From Oceanihabitans gracilariae (lineage in GTDB: Bacteria; Bacteroidota; Bacteroidia; Flavobacteriales; Flavobacteriaceae), in the NCBI RefSeq assembly GCF_042684485.1, contig NZ_JBHULM010000011.1, forward strand, positions 806,001 to 870,000: a DNA stretch of 64,000 nt, in the 5' to 3' direction. The number at the start of each line of letters is the position of its first letter. Position 1 is the first letter of the stretch. The notes under the pieces are model-generated. The model worked only from the letters and a program-made list of their open reading frames with translations, was not told where the DNA came from and did not search any database. Made by a program: the position numbers and the translations under genes. Below are positions 42,501-51,800 of this stretch, piece after piece.

Positions 42501-42846
42501 GATTGGTTGTAGCACAACGAATAGGACTTCCTAAATTAGAACAAGAACGATTAGGACCATATACCCAAAAATCATAATCTACAAGAATATCAGGATCATT
42601 AGGTATTAAATCAAACCCTAAAGTTCCTGCTTGAACGATATTAACTTCTAGCCACAAAGAGTTATGTTCAAAACCTCCACATTGTGGTGGATTAATTTCA
42701 TTAACAGCTCCTGCCCCATTTGAGTTAGACATAAAGTTTCCGTTACCACAAACGGTAATTGCACCACCACAATCATTTGGTTCTTGCGCTTGCACTTTAG
42801 AAAACAAGAAAACGAATAACCCTAATAATAAAAACTTTTTCATCAT
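39559..42846 (-). CDS. Repeat-rich secreted surface protein with type B T9SS sorting domain
   Basis: 1095 residues. Signal peptide (1-20), then a choice-of-anchor-like domain (about 25-180) and a first Ig-like region. Seven nearly identical 66-residue Ig-like repeats (374-839) follow, each starting like NITPTFTQ and containing LPTTSNNG and TYTFTPDAG. The type B C-terminal domain (FPKILTPNNDGYNDTW, VSIYDRYGKLLKQI) ends the protein. It is exported through T9SS by PorP/SprF-type partners, encoded just upstream. Probably an adhesin or surface fibre. Confidence 0.93.
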   Translation of the reverse strand: MMKKFLLLGLFVFLFSKVQAQEPNDCGGAITVCGNGNFMSNSNGAGAVNEINPPQCGGFEHNSLWLEVNIVQAGTLGFDLIPNDPDILVDYDFWVYGPNRSCSNLGSPIRCATTNPNEAGLANNHTGINGSTTLTQTGPGANGNGYVYWLNVNVGETYFIVIDRPQGDGGFEIQWTGTANDGAGAFPSPPVANQINDVVACSGTPDASIFNLNGLSSSISNDLANETVEYYEDLADATDGVDALPGIYVNTSNPQTIYAKVLSSVTDCYSLVEFNLVVSEIPDAVVSASDTDVCEGENVTFTFSGTPNTVVHYNTNGGATEQIVLDNSGEATLNQVLTVDTTITLEDVQVVDGSGTVICSQILVDSVSVTVNPNLTPTFTQVPPICNGDTLSSLPTTSNNGITGTWSPALDNTATTTYTFTPDAGQCAVTETMTITVNPIITPTFTQVPPICSGDTLSPLPTTSNNGITGTWSPAIDNTATTTYTFTPDAGQCAVTETMTITVNANITPIFTQVVAICSGETLAALPTTSNNGITGTWSPALDNTATTTYTFTPDAGQCAVSETMTITVNANITPTFTQVADICSGEALAALPTTSNNGVAGTWSPALDNTTTTTYTFTPDAGVCATTQTMTITVNPSVSPTFTQVGPICDGETLAALPTTSNNGITGAWSPAIDNTATTTYTFTPDAGQCAATQSMTITVNPNITPTFTQEPAICSGDTLNALPTTSNNGINGTWSPAVDNTTTTTYTFTPAAGECATTQTMTITVNSNITPTFTQEPAICSGETLNALPTTSNNGITGTWSPALDNTTTTTYTFTPAAGECATTQTMTITVNPILKPVISSVDGLNTLCVDYVTGVVQNTITLVSDLQNTNYNYTWYLNGVVILGANQSTYTVDTAAPGLYTLSIEEILPTANCNSEISEAFEVIQSGQAVFVNVVQSGSFEPNPTITIHVEGYGDYWFQLDDGPILDNGGVFTNVSSGIHTVYVYDRKIGTPSCDYITIDNISIIDFPKILTPNNDGYNDTWNVFALSNQPNSMVSIYDRYGKLLKQIRTSGPGWDGTFNGSVLPSSDYWFVLTYEEGGEQKQFRSHFTLKR
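40342..41727 (-). repeat. Seven tandem 198-bp coding repeats
   Basis: Seven units of exactly 66 codons (462 residues in all), nearly identical at protein level and highly similar in DNA. The last two (residues 704-835) differ at very few positions. Such arrays gain and lose units by recombination. Confidence 0.9.
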
Positions 42847-42962
42847 GCCTTTACTTCATTATAACATTTATTCTATTACAAAAAACACAAATAGACTAAA
42901 CATAACCTTTAATACTTACTCCCTTCACTTCTAACTATTTTGAAGTTAAATATGAAGAATAT

Positions 42963-44843
42963 TTACTTTTTAATTAAAAACTCAGAACGTCTATTTTGAG
43001 CGTCTTCTGCGTCTGTACAATTAGATTTACAATCAATTTTAGGAGTAGTACTACCTAATCCTATTGCAGTTAATCTATTTTTATTAATTCCTTTAGAAAT
43101 TACATATTGCATAGTTGCCTGAGCTCTTCTTTCTGATAATTTCAAGTTATATGCTTCGCTTCCTTTGGTATCTGTATGAGAACGAATTGCTATTTCCATT
43201 TCAGGATATGCATTCATAATAGCTACTAATTTATCTAATTCACTAGCTCCTTGATACGTGATGTTACTTTTATTAAACTCAAAGTAAATATTATTAAGTT
43301 TCACCTCTGTATCTGTAATCATTTCCTGCATCGAAGATTCTACAATTGGTTGTAATGAAGCATTTACTTCTATTTGGTCTTTATCTAAACGTTCTACAGG
43401 AATAGATAGACTTTCATAACCTTCTTTTTCTACATGAATTACGTAATTAGACGCACAGATTACTTGAAAACTAGTTTTTCCTTCTTCTGTTTTTTGGGTT
43501 GCAATTATATTCTTTTTTTCGTCTAAAATAGAAACATCTGCATTGGCTATTAACTCCTCTGTTGTAGCATCTTTTACTAAAGTTACTACTAAATATTTAC
43601 AGATAGGAATAGCCATATAAATATTATCTACTCCAGATCTATTTGATGAAAAGAAACCGACTTTTTCTAAGGCATTAATACTAAAAGAAAAGTCGTCACT
43701 TTTAGTATTTACGTCGTTTCCCAGGTTTACAGCCTCCTCTTCTTTACTAAGATCTACTTTAAAAATATCGAAACCACCTAATCCTTTTTTTCCTCTAGAA
43801 GAAAAATAAAGAATATTATTATCTGCAATAAAAGGAAACCCTTCTTTACCTGCTGTATTTACTTGTGGTCCTAAATTTTCAGGTTCTCCATAAGAACCGT
43901 TATTTACACTAACTTTCCAAATATCTGTATCTCCTAAACCTCCTGGCATATTAGATGCAAAAAATAGCGTTTTACCATCATTACTTAAACTAGGATGACT
44001 TACAGAATACTCTGTACTATTAAAAGGCAACGCCTTTATGTTTGTCCATTTACCATCTACTAACGTAGCACTATACAGACCTTGTTGCGATAATTTTATT
44101 TGCTTTTTACTAAGTCTTTTATAAACTCCTTCGCTATGTCCATCTCTAGAAAAAATCATTGTTTTTCCATCTTTACTCAAGGTAATTGGACCATCGTGAT
44201 ATGGTGTATTTAAACTATTAACCGGTTCTGGTTCTGTAAAAGTACCTTCTGGACTTCTAGTTGTAGTATAAATATCTAGATAAGGATTATTTGTCCAATT
44301 ATCCTCTTTTTTACCATTGCTTCTAGAACTAACAAAGTATAGCACATTATCTGTAGACAAAACAGCACCAAAATCACTTTGTTCAGTATCGTTAATATTT
44401 GTGTTTTCTACATCAAACAGCTTAGAGTCATCAGCTAATTTTGGAATATAATTAGGGTTTGCTAAATGCTCTTTTGCACGAGGATCTTCTGGGACCATTT
44501 TTGAAAATTCATCCATTTGCGTGTTGGCTGCTGCATAATTTCCTTGAGATCTTAAAACTTGTGCATAACGATAATACGTTTCTGCATCTTGGTTTTTATC
44601 TAAAGCTTTTGCATACCATTTAGAAGCTTCGTCTATATTAAAAACATTATAATAGCTATCTGCTAATTGTTTATATACATGACTATCTGCTTTTTTATTT
44701 TTCACAATATCTAGATATGCTTCAATAGCATCTACATATTGATAAGAACTGTAAAGCTCGTCTGCTTTTTCTGAATATTTATTTTGACTGTAACTTGTTG
44801 TTACAAGTAAACAGAAGCAAAAAAGACTGAGAATATTTTTCAT
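42963..44843 (-). CDS. PorE-like OmpA-family protein (TPR, propeller, CRD, OmpA)
   Basis: 626 residues. Signal peptide (1-19), TPR repeats (about 24-145), a PD40 beta-propeller (about 185-410; LSKDGKTMIFSRDG, LSNDGKTLFFASN), a carboxypeptidase-regulatory-like domain (about 420-490) and a C-terminal OmpA peptidoglycan-binding domain (IYFEFNKSNITYQG, IRSHTDTKGSEAYNLKLSERRA). This is the layout of PorE, a T9SS component bridging PorP and peptidoglycan. It follows the PorP/SprF gene by 17 nt. Confidence 0.93.
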   Translation of the reverse strand: MKNILSLFCFCLLVTTSYSQNKYSEKADELYSSYQYVDAIEAYLDIVKNKKADSHVYKQLADSYYNVFNIDEASKWYAKALDKNQDAETYYRYAQVLRSQGNYAAANTQMDEFSKMVPEDPRAKEHLANPNYIPKLADDSKLFDVENTNINDTEQSDFGAVLSTDNVLYFVSSRSNGKKEDNWTNNPYLDIYTTTRSPEGTFTEPEPVNSLNTPYHDGPITLSKDGKTMIFSRDGHSEGVYKRLSKKQIKLSQQGLYSATLVDGKWTNIKALPFNSTEYSVSHPSLSNDGKTLFFASNMPGGLGDTDIWKVSVNNGSYGEPENLGPQVNTAGKEGFPFIADNNILYFSSRGKKGLGGFDIFKVDLSKEEEAVNLGNDVNTKSDDFSFSINALEKVGFFSSNRSGVDNIYMAIPICKYLVVTLVKDATTEELIANADVSILDEKKNIIATQKTEEGKTSFQVICASNYVIHVEKEGYESLSIPVERLDKDQIEVNASLQPIVESSMQEMITDTEVKLNNIYFEFNKSNITYQGASELDKLVAIMNAYPEMEIAIRSHTDTKGSEAYNLKLSERRAQATMQYVISKGINKNRLTAIGLGSTTPKIDCKSNCTDAEDAQNRRSEFLIKK

Positions 44844-44860
44844 TTTTAACTGTTTTTTTA

Positions 44861-45796
44861 TTAGAAAAATCTAGGTGAAATAGATACTTTTTTAGGGAAA
44901 TTTAAATCGAATAACAACATAATTTCATGAGAACCCGAAGAAACAACATCTAACTCTGATGTAGTATAATCATAAGCATAACCTATTCTTAATTCTGGAG
45001 TAATTGCAAAATTTACCATGGCTCCTATAGCATCTTCTAAACGATAAGTAGCACCTAATTCTAATTTATCAAAAAATAACACATTTGCAGAAACATCTAA
45101 AGAAGTTGGTGCATCAAATGCAGATTTTAACATAAAGGAAGGCTTAAACTTGGTGTTTTCTGAAAGGTTAAAAACATAACCAGCAGAAAGGAAATAATGC
45201 ATCACATCAGAACCATATTGATATTCTTGACCATTATTGGTAACATCAAGATAGGTGTTTTTTAACATATTTGGTACTGCTAAAGACACATAATAATGGT
45301 CTGTATAGTAAAATAATCCTGCTCCTAAATTTAAATGTGTATTATTAGTATCTTGACCAAAAGCTTCATCATTTGCATCTGGAACATACCCATTACCTAC
45401 TTGGCTAAACAATCCTATTTTTTGAAAAGTAGCACCTCCTTTTAAACCAAATGCTAATTTGTGAGATTGGTTTAAATTAAGGGTGTATGAAAAATCTGCA
45501 TATACGTTATTTTCTTCTACAGGACCAATTTGATCAGAAACAACAGATAAACCTAAACCTACGTTTTTTCCAACAGGACTATGCACTGAAAAGGTTGCTG
45601 TTTTAGGAGCATCTTCTAAGCCAACCCATTGTGAACGATACAATAAACCTATTGCTAGATTTTCTTTAGATCCTGCATATGCTGGATTTACTACATTCAT
45701 ATTATACATGTACTGTGTGTACTGAGGGTCTTGCTGTGCTTTTGCACTTATAAAAACCACAAGTATAAAGACTATTGTTACATATATTTTTTTCAT
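44861..45796 (-). CDS. PorP/SprF-family type IX secretion membrane protein
   Basis: 311 residues. Signal peptide (1-20), then DPQYTQYMYNMNVVNPAYAGS, the hallmark start of PorP/SprF, and a beta-barrel with an aromatic C-terminus (VSISPRFF). SprF-like proteins bind type B cargo and help its export and surface attachment. The gene lies between the giant adhesin (22 nt upstream) and the PorE-like gene (17 nt downstream): one cargo-dedicated secretion operon. Confidence 0.95.
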   Translation of the reverse strand: MKKIYVTIVFILVVFISAKAQQDPQYTQYMYNMNVVNPAYAGSKENLAIGLLYRSQWVGLEDAPKTATFSVHSPVGKNVGLGLSVVSDQIGPVEENNVYADFSYTLNLNQSHKLAFGLKGGATFQKIGLFSQVGNGYVPDANDEAFGQDTNNTHLNLGAGLFYYTDHYYVSLAVPNMLKNTYLDVTNNGQEYQYGSDVMHYFLSAGYVFNLSENTKFKPSFMLKSAFDAPTSLDVSANVLFFDKLELGATYRLEDAIGAMVNFAITPELRIGYAYDYTTSELDVVSSGSHEIMLLFDLNFPKKVSISPRFF

Positions 45797-45818
45797 TTGT
45801 ATAATAAATTATTTACAA

Positions 45819-48800
45819 TTAGTGCGCTCGATTAATATAAACCCAACCTGTTACAGCGCTTCCATCTTCTTTTTGAATTCTATAGAAATACGTACCATCT
45901 GGTAATTCTTTTCCTTTATTTGATTTACCATTCCATTGATTCGAGTAGTTTCCGCTGAAACTATATACTTCTTTTCCGTGTCTATTAAATATGATCATAT
46001 TAGTAACTCCGAAACCGGTTAAGTCAAAGGTGTCATTTTTACCATTTCCGTCAGGCGAAATACCTCTTGGTATATTTCTACAAGCAAAACGCTCTGTTGT
46101 AAACGAAGCTGTTGTTTGACAGTTACCAAAATCTATATATACAGTAAATTGGGTTGGTACTGTAATGTTTGGATTTTGATCTGCATATGCAGTTACATTA
46201 AATAGTTCTGAATTTTCACCAACTACATTTCCGTTAGCATCCATCCAAGTATAAGTTACCTCATCTGGACTGTAAGAACCATTTATAGGAGAAACTGTTA
46301 ACCAATATTCTTCGTTATTACATGCACCATCAATAGAAGCTTCAATAGTATCTAAAATGGTAATATTAAACGTACTAACACTTGCTTCTGTACATGTTTC
46401 TAAATCTTCTGAAACTTCATAGCTAATAGTATAATTTCCTATACCACTTGAAGAAACAGTAACTTCTCCTGTTGTAGAATTAATTGTTAATCCTGTTTCT
46501 GCAGAAAAAGTTCCACCAGTTGTAAAATCAGCTGCTAACTCTGGAAGCACATTAGCACTTGTTGCACAATACACATCATCTACATAAGTAAATGAAGTAT
46601 TTGGTACTGTTTTTTCAATTATTTCTATTGTAAGTACAAAGCTTGCATCTGCTAAACACGCAGTTACATCTCCTCCAAATGTATACACAACTTCGTGTGT
46701 TCCTGAGCTAGCATCTGTTAGGTCTAACTCACCAGTAACAGCATCTACCGTTAATGTAGAAGAACTAAAGGTTCCTCCTATTGTAAACCCTGTTGCTAAG
46801 TTTGGTAGCACTGTAGTTGCATTTAATTCGCAAAAAGAAGTTGCTCCATAATCAAAAGTCACCACAGCAGAAACTGCTTGTGTAACGTTTATTGTAGCTG
46901 TATAGCTTCCGGAAAGTATACACATATCTGTATCACCTCCAAAAGTATAAGTTATGTTATGTGTTCCTGCAGTTGCTGAAGTAACATCAATTGCTCCAGT
47001 TGTTGGGTCTACAGTTAAGGTAGTAGAACTAAACGTTCCTCCTAACACAAAATTGTCATTTAATAATGGCATCACATTATCTGCTACTAGCTCACAAGTA
47101 TCTGCATAGCTAAAGGCTAACTCTGGTGTAATTATATCTTGAATAGAAATTGCAAACGTACTTGTATTACCTTGAGTACATGTTGCAATATCTTCTGCTA
47201 TTTGATAGGTTACTATATAATCTCCTACTGTACTTGTAGCAACATTAATTTCTCCTGTAACCGCATCAATAGTTAAACCAGGTTCTGCACTAAAGATTCC
47301 TCCTGTTGTAAAGTCTGTTGCTAAAATTGGTAAAACTGGAGTAGCATCTGAACAATACGTGTTTTCAGCATAAGTGAAATCTGTAATTGTTGCTATAGCT
47401 TCTGTAATTTCTATGTTTACAGTAAAGTCTCCATCTTCTTCACAAGCACTTTCATTTGCAACGTAGGTATATGTAATATCATGATTACCAATGGTAGCAG
47501 AAGATAAATCTAAAGCACCAGTTGTTTCGTCTACAGTTAGTGTTGTTGAACTAAAGGTTCCTCCTGTTGTAAACCCATTTACTAAGTTAGGTGTTACTGT
47601 AGTATTTTCTAACTCGCAGAATGAAGTTGCTCCATAATCAAAGGTAGTTACTGCAGGAATTGCTTGAGAAAAAGTAATGGTTGTTGTATAACTATCTGCT
47701 AGTGTACAAGTATCTGTATCACCATTATAGGTATAAACAACATCATGTACTCCTTCTGTTGCAGAATTAATGTCAATTTCTCCTGTAGTTGCATCTACAG
47801 TTAAAGTTGGAGAACTGAATGTTCCTCCAGTAACAAAATCATCTACTAAAATTGCTGTAGGATTATCTGTATCTAAAATACAAGTTTCTAAATAGCTAAA
47901 AGTTAATTCTGGTACTATTGCTTCGTTAATAGTTACTATTAATTCTGCTCTTGGACCTTCGCAACCATTTTCATCTTGATTTGCCACATAATATATAGTA
48001 TCACCAACAGCAGTTGTGTTTGGAGTTGGCGCTATAATACTTCCTGTACCACCTACAGCTTCGGTATACCAAATTAAGGTATAATCGCTAGTTGTTGTAG
48101 CTGTTAATGCTTCTGCAGTTTCATTTAAGCAATATTCTATTGGTGATTCTACTGTTGGCATTTCTGAAATACCATTATAAGAAACCTCAATATTGTACGA
48201 GCAAGAACCCGTTTGCCAAATAAAAGTATATGTTCCAGGGTTAAAAAAGTCTGTAACTGTTGCTTCTCCTGTATTATCATTTGTAATAGTTACTTCTCCT
48301 GGGTTTTCATCACCAGCAATCCATTGTCCGATTCCATTCGCTTCTAATAAAGCGGTAGGATTTGTACAATCTACCTCAAATGGTTCTGTAATAATTTCAC
48401 TATTTGGTAAAATACTTACAGCATCTAACACATTACCAATATCATCACCATCACTTGCTCTAAATATAAAACGAGTTTGGTTTTGGCCTGCAGGAACTTG
48501 GTAAGTATCTGCAATAACTGTCCACGCTAAAGTGGTTCCTAAGTTTTCTTGAATCATGGTATAAGGACCACCAACAGGACCTGCAAATAACTGAATAGTA
48601 TTACCATCAAACCTTGCAAGGTGTGCAAAACTGTATTCTAATAATGTTATTTCAGAAGTATCTAAATCTCTGTATAATCCTTTAATGTTAGGATCATTTG
48701 GATCTATTGTTGTTCCTTGTTCTGAAAGCACTTGTACACATTGTCCTCCTTCATAAGGTTCAAAACCAGGTGCATTTAAAGATTCCCAGTAAAATATATT

Positions 48801-51800
48801 GTTAGACGATTCTAAATTAGAACGCCATCCTGGAACTGTGTTTAATGAAATAATTGTATTTGTTCCACTTAAACCTTCTAAAGCAGGCTCTTCAAAACCT
48901 CCATTAACAATATCTACAGCACATAAATCTTCTGGTGTTTTAACACAAACGCTAAACAAATACTCTGAAATATATGTAGCGTTTAAAGTTAATCTTACTT
49001 TATAGTTTTCACCAACAACCAACTCTGAAGCATACATTGCCATAATTACATTATCATAACTACAAGCTAATTCTTCAAGGGTTCCTGCATTGTCTTTATA
49101 TAAAGTCATTACAATTTCTGGATATAATGGATATCCATTACTATCTCTTAAACCACCACTAAAATTATTTATTTCAATACTGTGTATTTCTGATGCTGCT
49201 GTAAATTGAAACCAAACATCTCCATTATTTACACCTTCACAACTCATCGTTTCTGAAGAAGCTGTAGCGTTTATAAAAGATACATTTGTACTAGACACAT
49301 TACAAACACCATCATTATTTATTGGTAAAGTTACTGCGTTTGAAACGTCATCATTTCTAACAAACTCAAAAGGTCCTGACCAATAACTTTCGTCATCTGT
49401 ACCACAAATAGCTCTTACAAAATACTCATAGGTTGTTGCATTTAAATCGCTAAAATCTGCTGCATTTGGCGTATAAGAATTTGTAGAAACAATGGTTCCT
49501 GATTGCGGAATAGTTCCGTTTTGTAATGGTTGTACAGCTACTTCCCATTGTGTTTCACTTCCTCCTGGAGTCCATGAAAACACAGATTGATCACTAATAG
49601 TAAGGTCTGTTGGTTGCGGACAATCAATAACACCACAACTTACCATACCTGTATATACTGTAGTTCTTGGTATTAATCCTGTTGGACTAGAGTAAACCGT
49701 TTCTCCTTGATCATTTAAAATGTCGAATTGAAAGTTTGCATATTGAGGTGTTGACCAACCAATAGTATCAAAAAATAGAGAGAACTCTACTCCAGAGCAT
49801 AAAAACACTGGAAACGCTTCACCTGCTTGGCCTGTAAAAGGCAAGGATTGTGTTACCTGGTTATTTTGAGTAATATCTAATGTTGGTGAACTTGAATCAC
49901 TAGTAAGCACAAACGTATATTGGCATAAGTTATCAAAACTACATTTAGTAATTACCTCTGTTGGTCCTGTCCAAGCACCTTCATCACCATCACAAACGGC
50001 TCTAACATAAACATCATACATCGTAGAAGCTGTTAAACCTGTAATGGTAAAAGGATTTGTTGTCGTTTCAAACAAATATTCTGGTTCTGTACTTCCTGTA
50101 GGAGCAGGAGTTCCTGTTGGTTGTACAGATATTTCCCAAGCGGTTTCGCTTCCGTTAGCATCCCAATTTACTTGAAATGCAGTATCTGTTATATTGTTTA
50201 AGAAAACATTAGTTGGTTCTGGACATTCTGGTACATCTTCAATATTAACATTATCTATCACTAGCGTTTGACCTCTGTAAGAAGTAGTACTTGCAAAATA
50301 CGGAACATGAAAAGCAATATTAATATCTCCTGTTATTCCAGCAGGAAAATTAATAATCTTTACTTTATATTCTTCATTATTAATTAAAACTGGATCGTCA
50401 TCAGAATCATATAAAACTGTTGTAAATTGATCTAATCCTGTACCACTAGTAGAAAGTAAAACTTCTAAATCTTCTGTAAAGAATTCATCATTAACTCTGT
50501 AATAATAACGTAAACGTTGGTTTTCTGTAATGGTAATTGTTGGTGAAATTAACCAATCTTCATTTTGCCCATTACTACCTGTAAATATTGCTGCTGCTTG
50601 ATCTCCTTCAAAAGGGAAAGAAGCACTATCTAGTTCCCAAGTTTCGCCATCGTCGTTATTATTAACTACTTGCCAGCAATCTTCTGAAGTAGAATCATAA
50701 TTAAAGGTTTCTACAAAAGGAGAAGTAAAAGCAGTACAAAGGGTTCTAAATGCAACTGGACCTACCCACTCACTACCATCTGCTCCACAATTTGCCATAA
50801 CATAAACTTCATATTCTGTATCTGGATTAAGTGAGGTAGTTGTGTAATTGGTTTGTGTAACTTCTTCACCAGTAGTTGTTGGCACACCAGAACCTGCTGG
50901 TTGCACTACAACATTCCACGCTGTTTCTTGATACCCTTGTGTCCATGAAAATGTTGCTCCGTTTGTAGTAGTTGTTTCTACTATTAAATTGGCAGGATTA
51001 GGACAAGCAGGTGCATCTGTAATACTAACATCTTCAATATTTAAAACTGAGAAGTTTCCTGTAAATTCTGGAGGCACTCTAAAAGCTATGTAAATAGTTC
51101 CGTTGCCTTCAATAATGACACTTTTTTCAATGTATTCTGAATTTGTAATTACTTCAAAAGGAGCAATTACTGAAAAACTACTTGGATTTGTATTGGTTGT
51201 AGACATTAATACTTCTAATCCATAACGAGGATCACCTGTAAAAAATGAAAACTGTGCTCTGTATTTATATTTTAGCTCTTTAGTTCCATCTATATTAATT
51301 GCTGGAGAAATTAAATAATCATCAAAACTAGAAGGAGGTGAAACCACTGAGGTTTCCAAAATTGCTTCGGTTTCATTGATAGACCAAGTAGCATCATCAT
51401 TATTATTATCATTTACGCTCCAACAGAATTTTTGTGTATCAGGATCTTCATCATTAAAGCTTTCATAGAAAGGCGTATCATACGATGTACATAATGTTGT
51501 AAAAGGAACAGGACCAACCCATTCACTTTGATCATCTTCTGCACAATATGCTCTTACATAATACTCATATCTATTTCCAGGAGTTAAACCTGTTGCCATG
51601 TAAGGAAAGTTACTAGATGTTAAAACTCCTGAAGTTGTAGGAATACCAGAATCTAAATCTTGTATTGCAACTTCCCATTGTGTTTCACTATCTCCAGCTG
51701 TCCAAACTAACCAAGCAGAATTGGTAGTAATATTAAATACTAATGGATCTGTAGGATCTGGACATGTTGGTTTATCTTCAATAAACACATCATCTATAGC

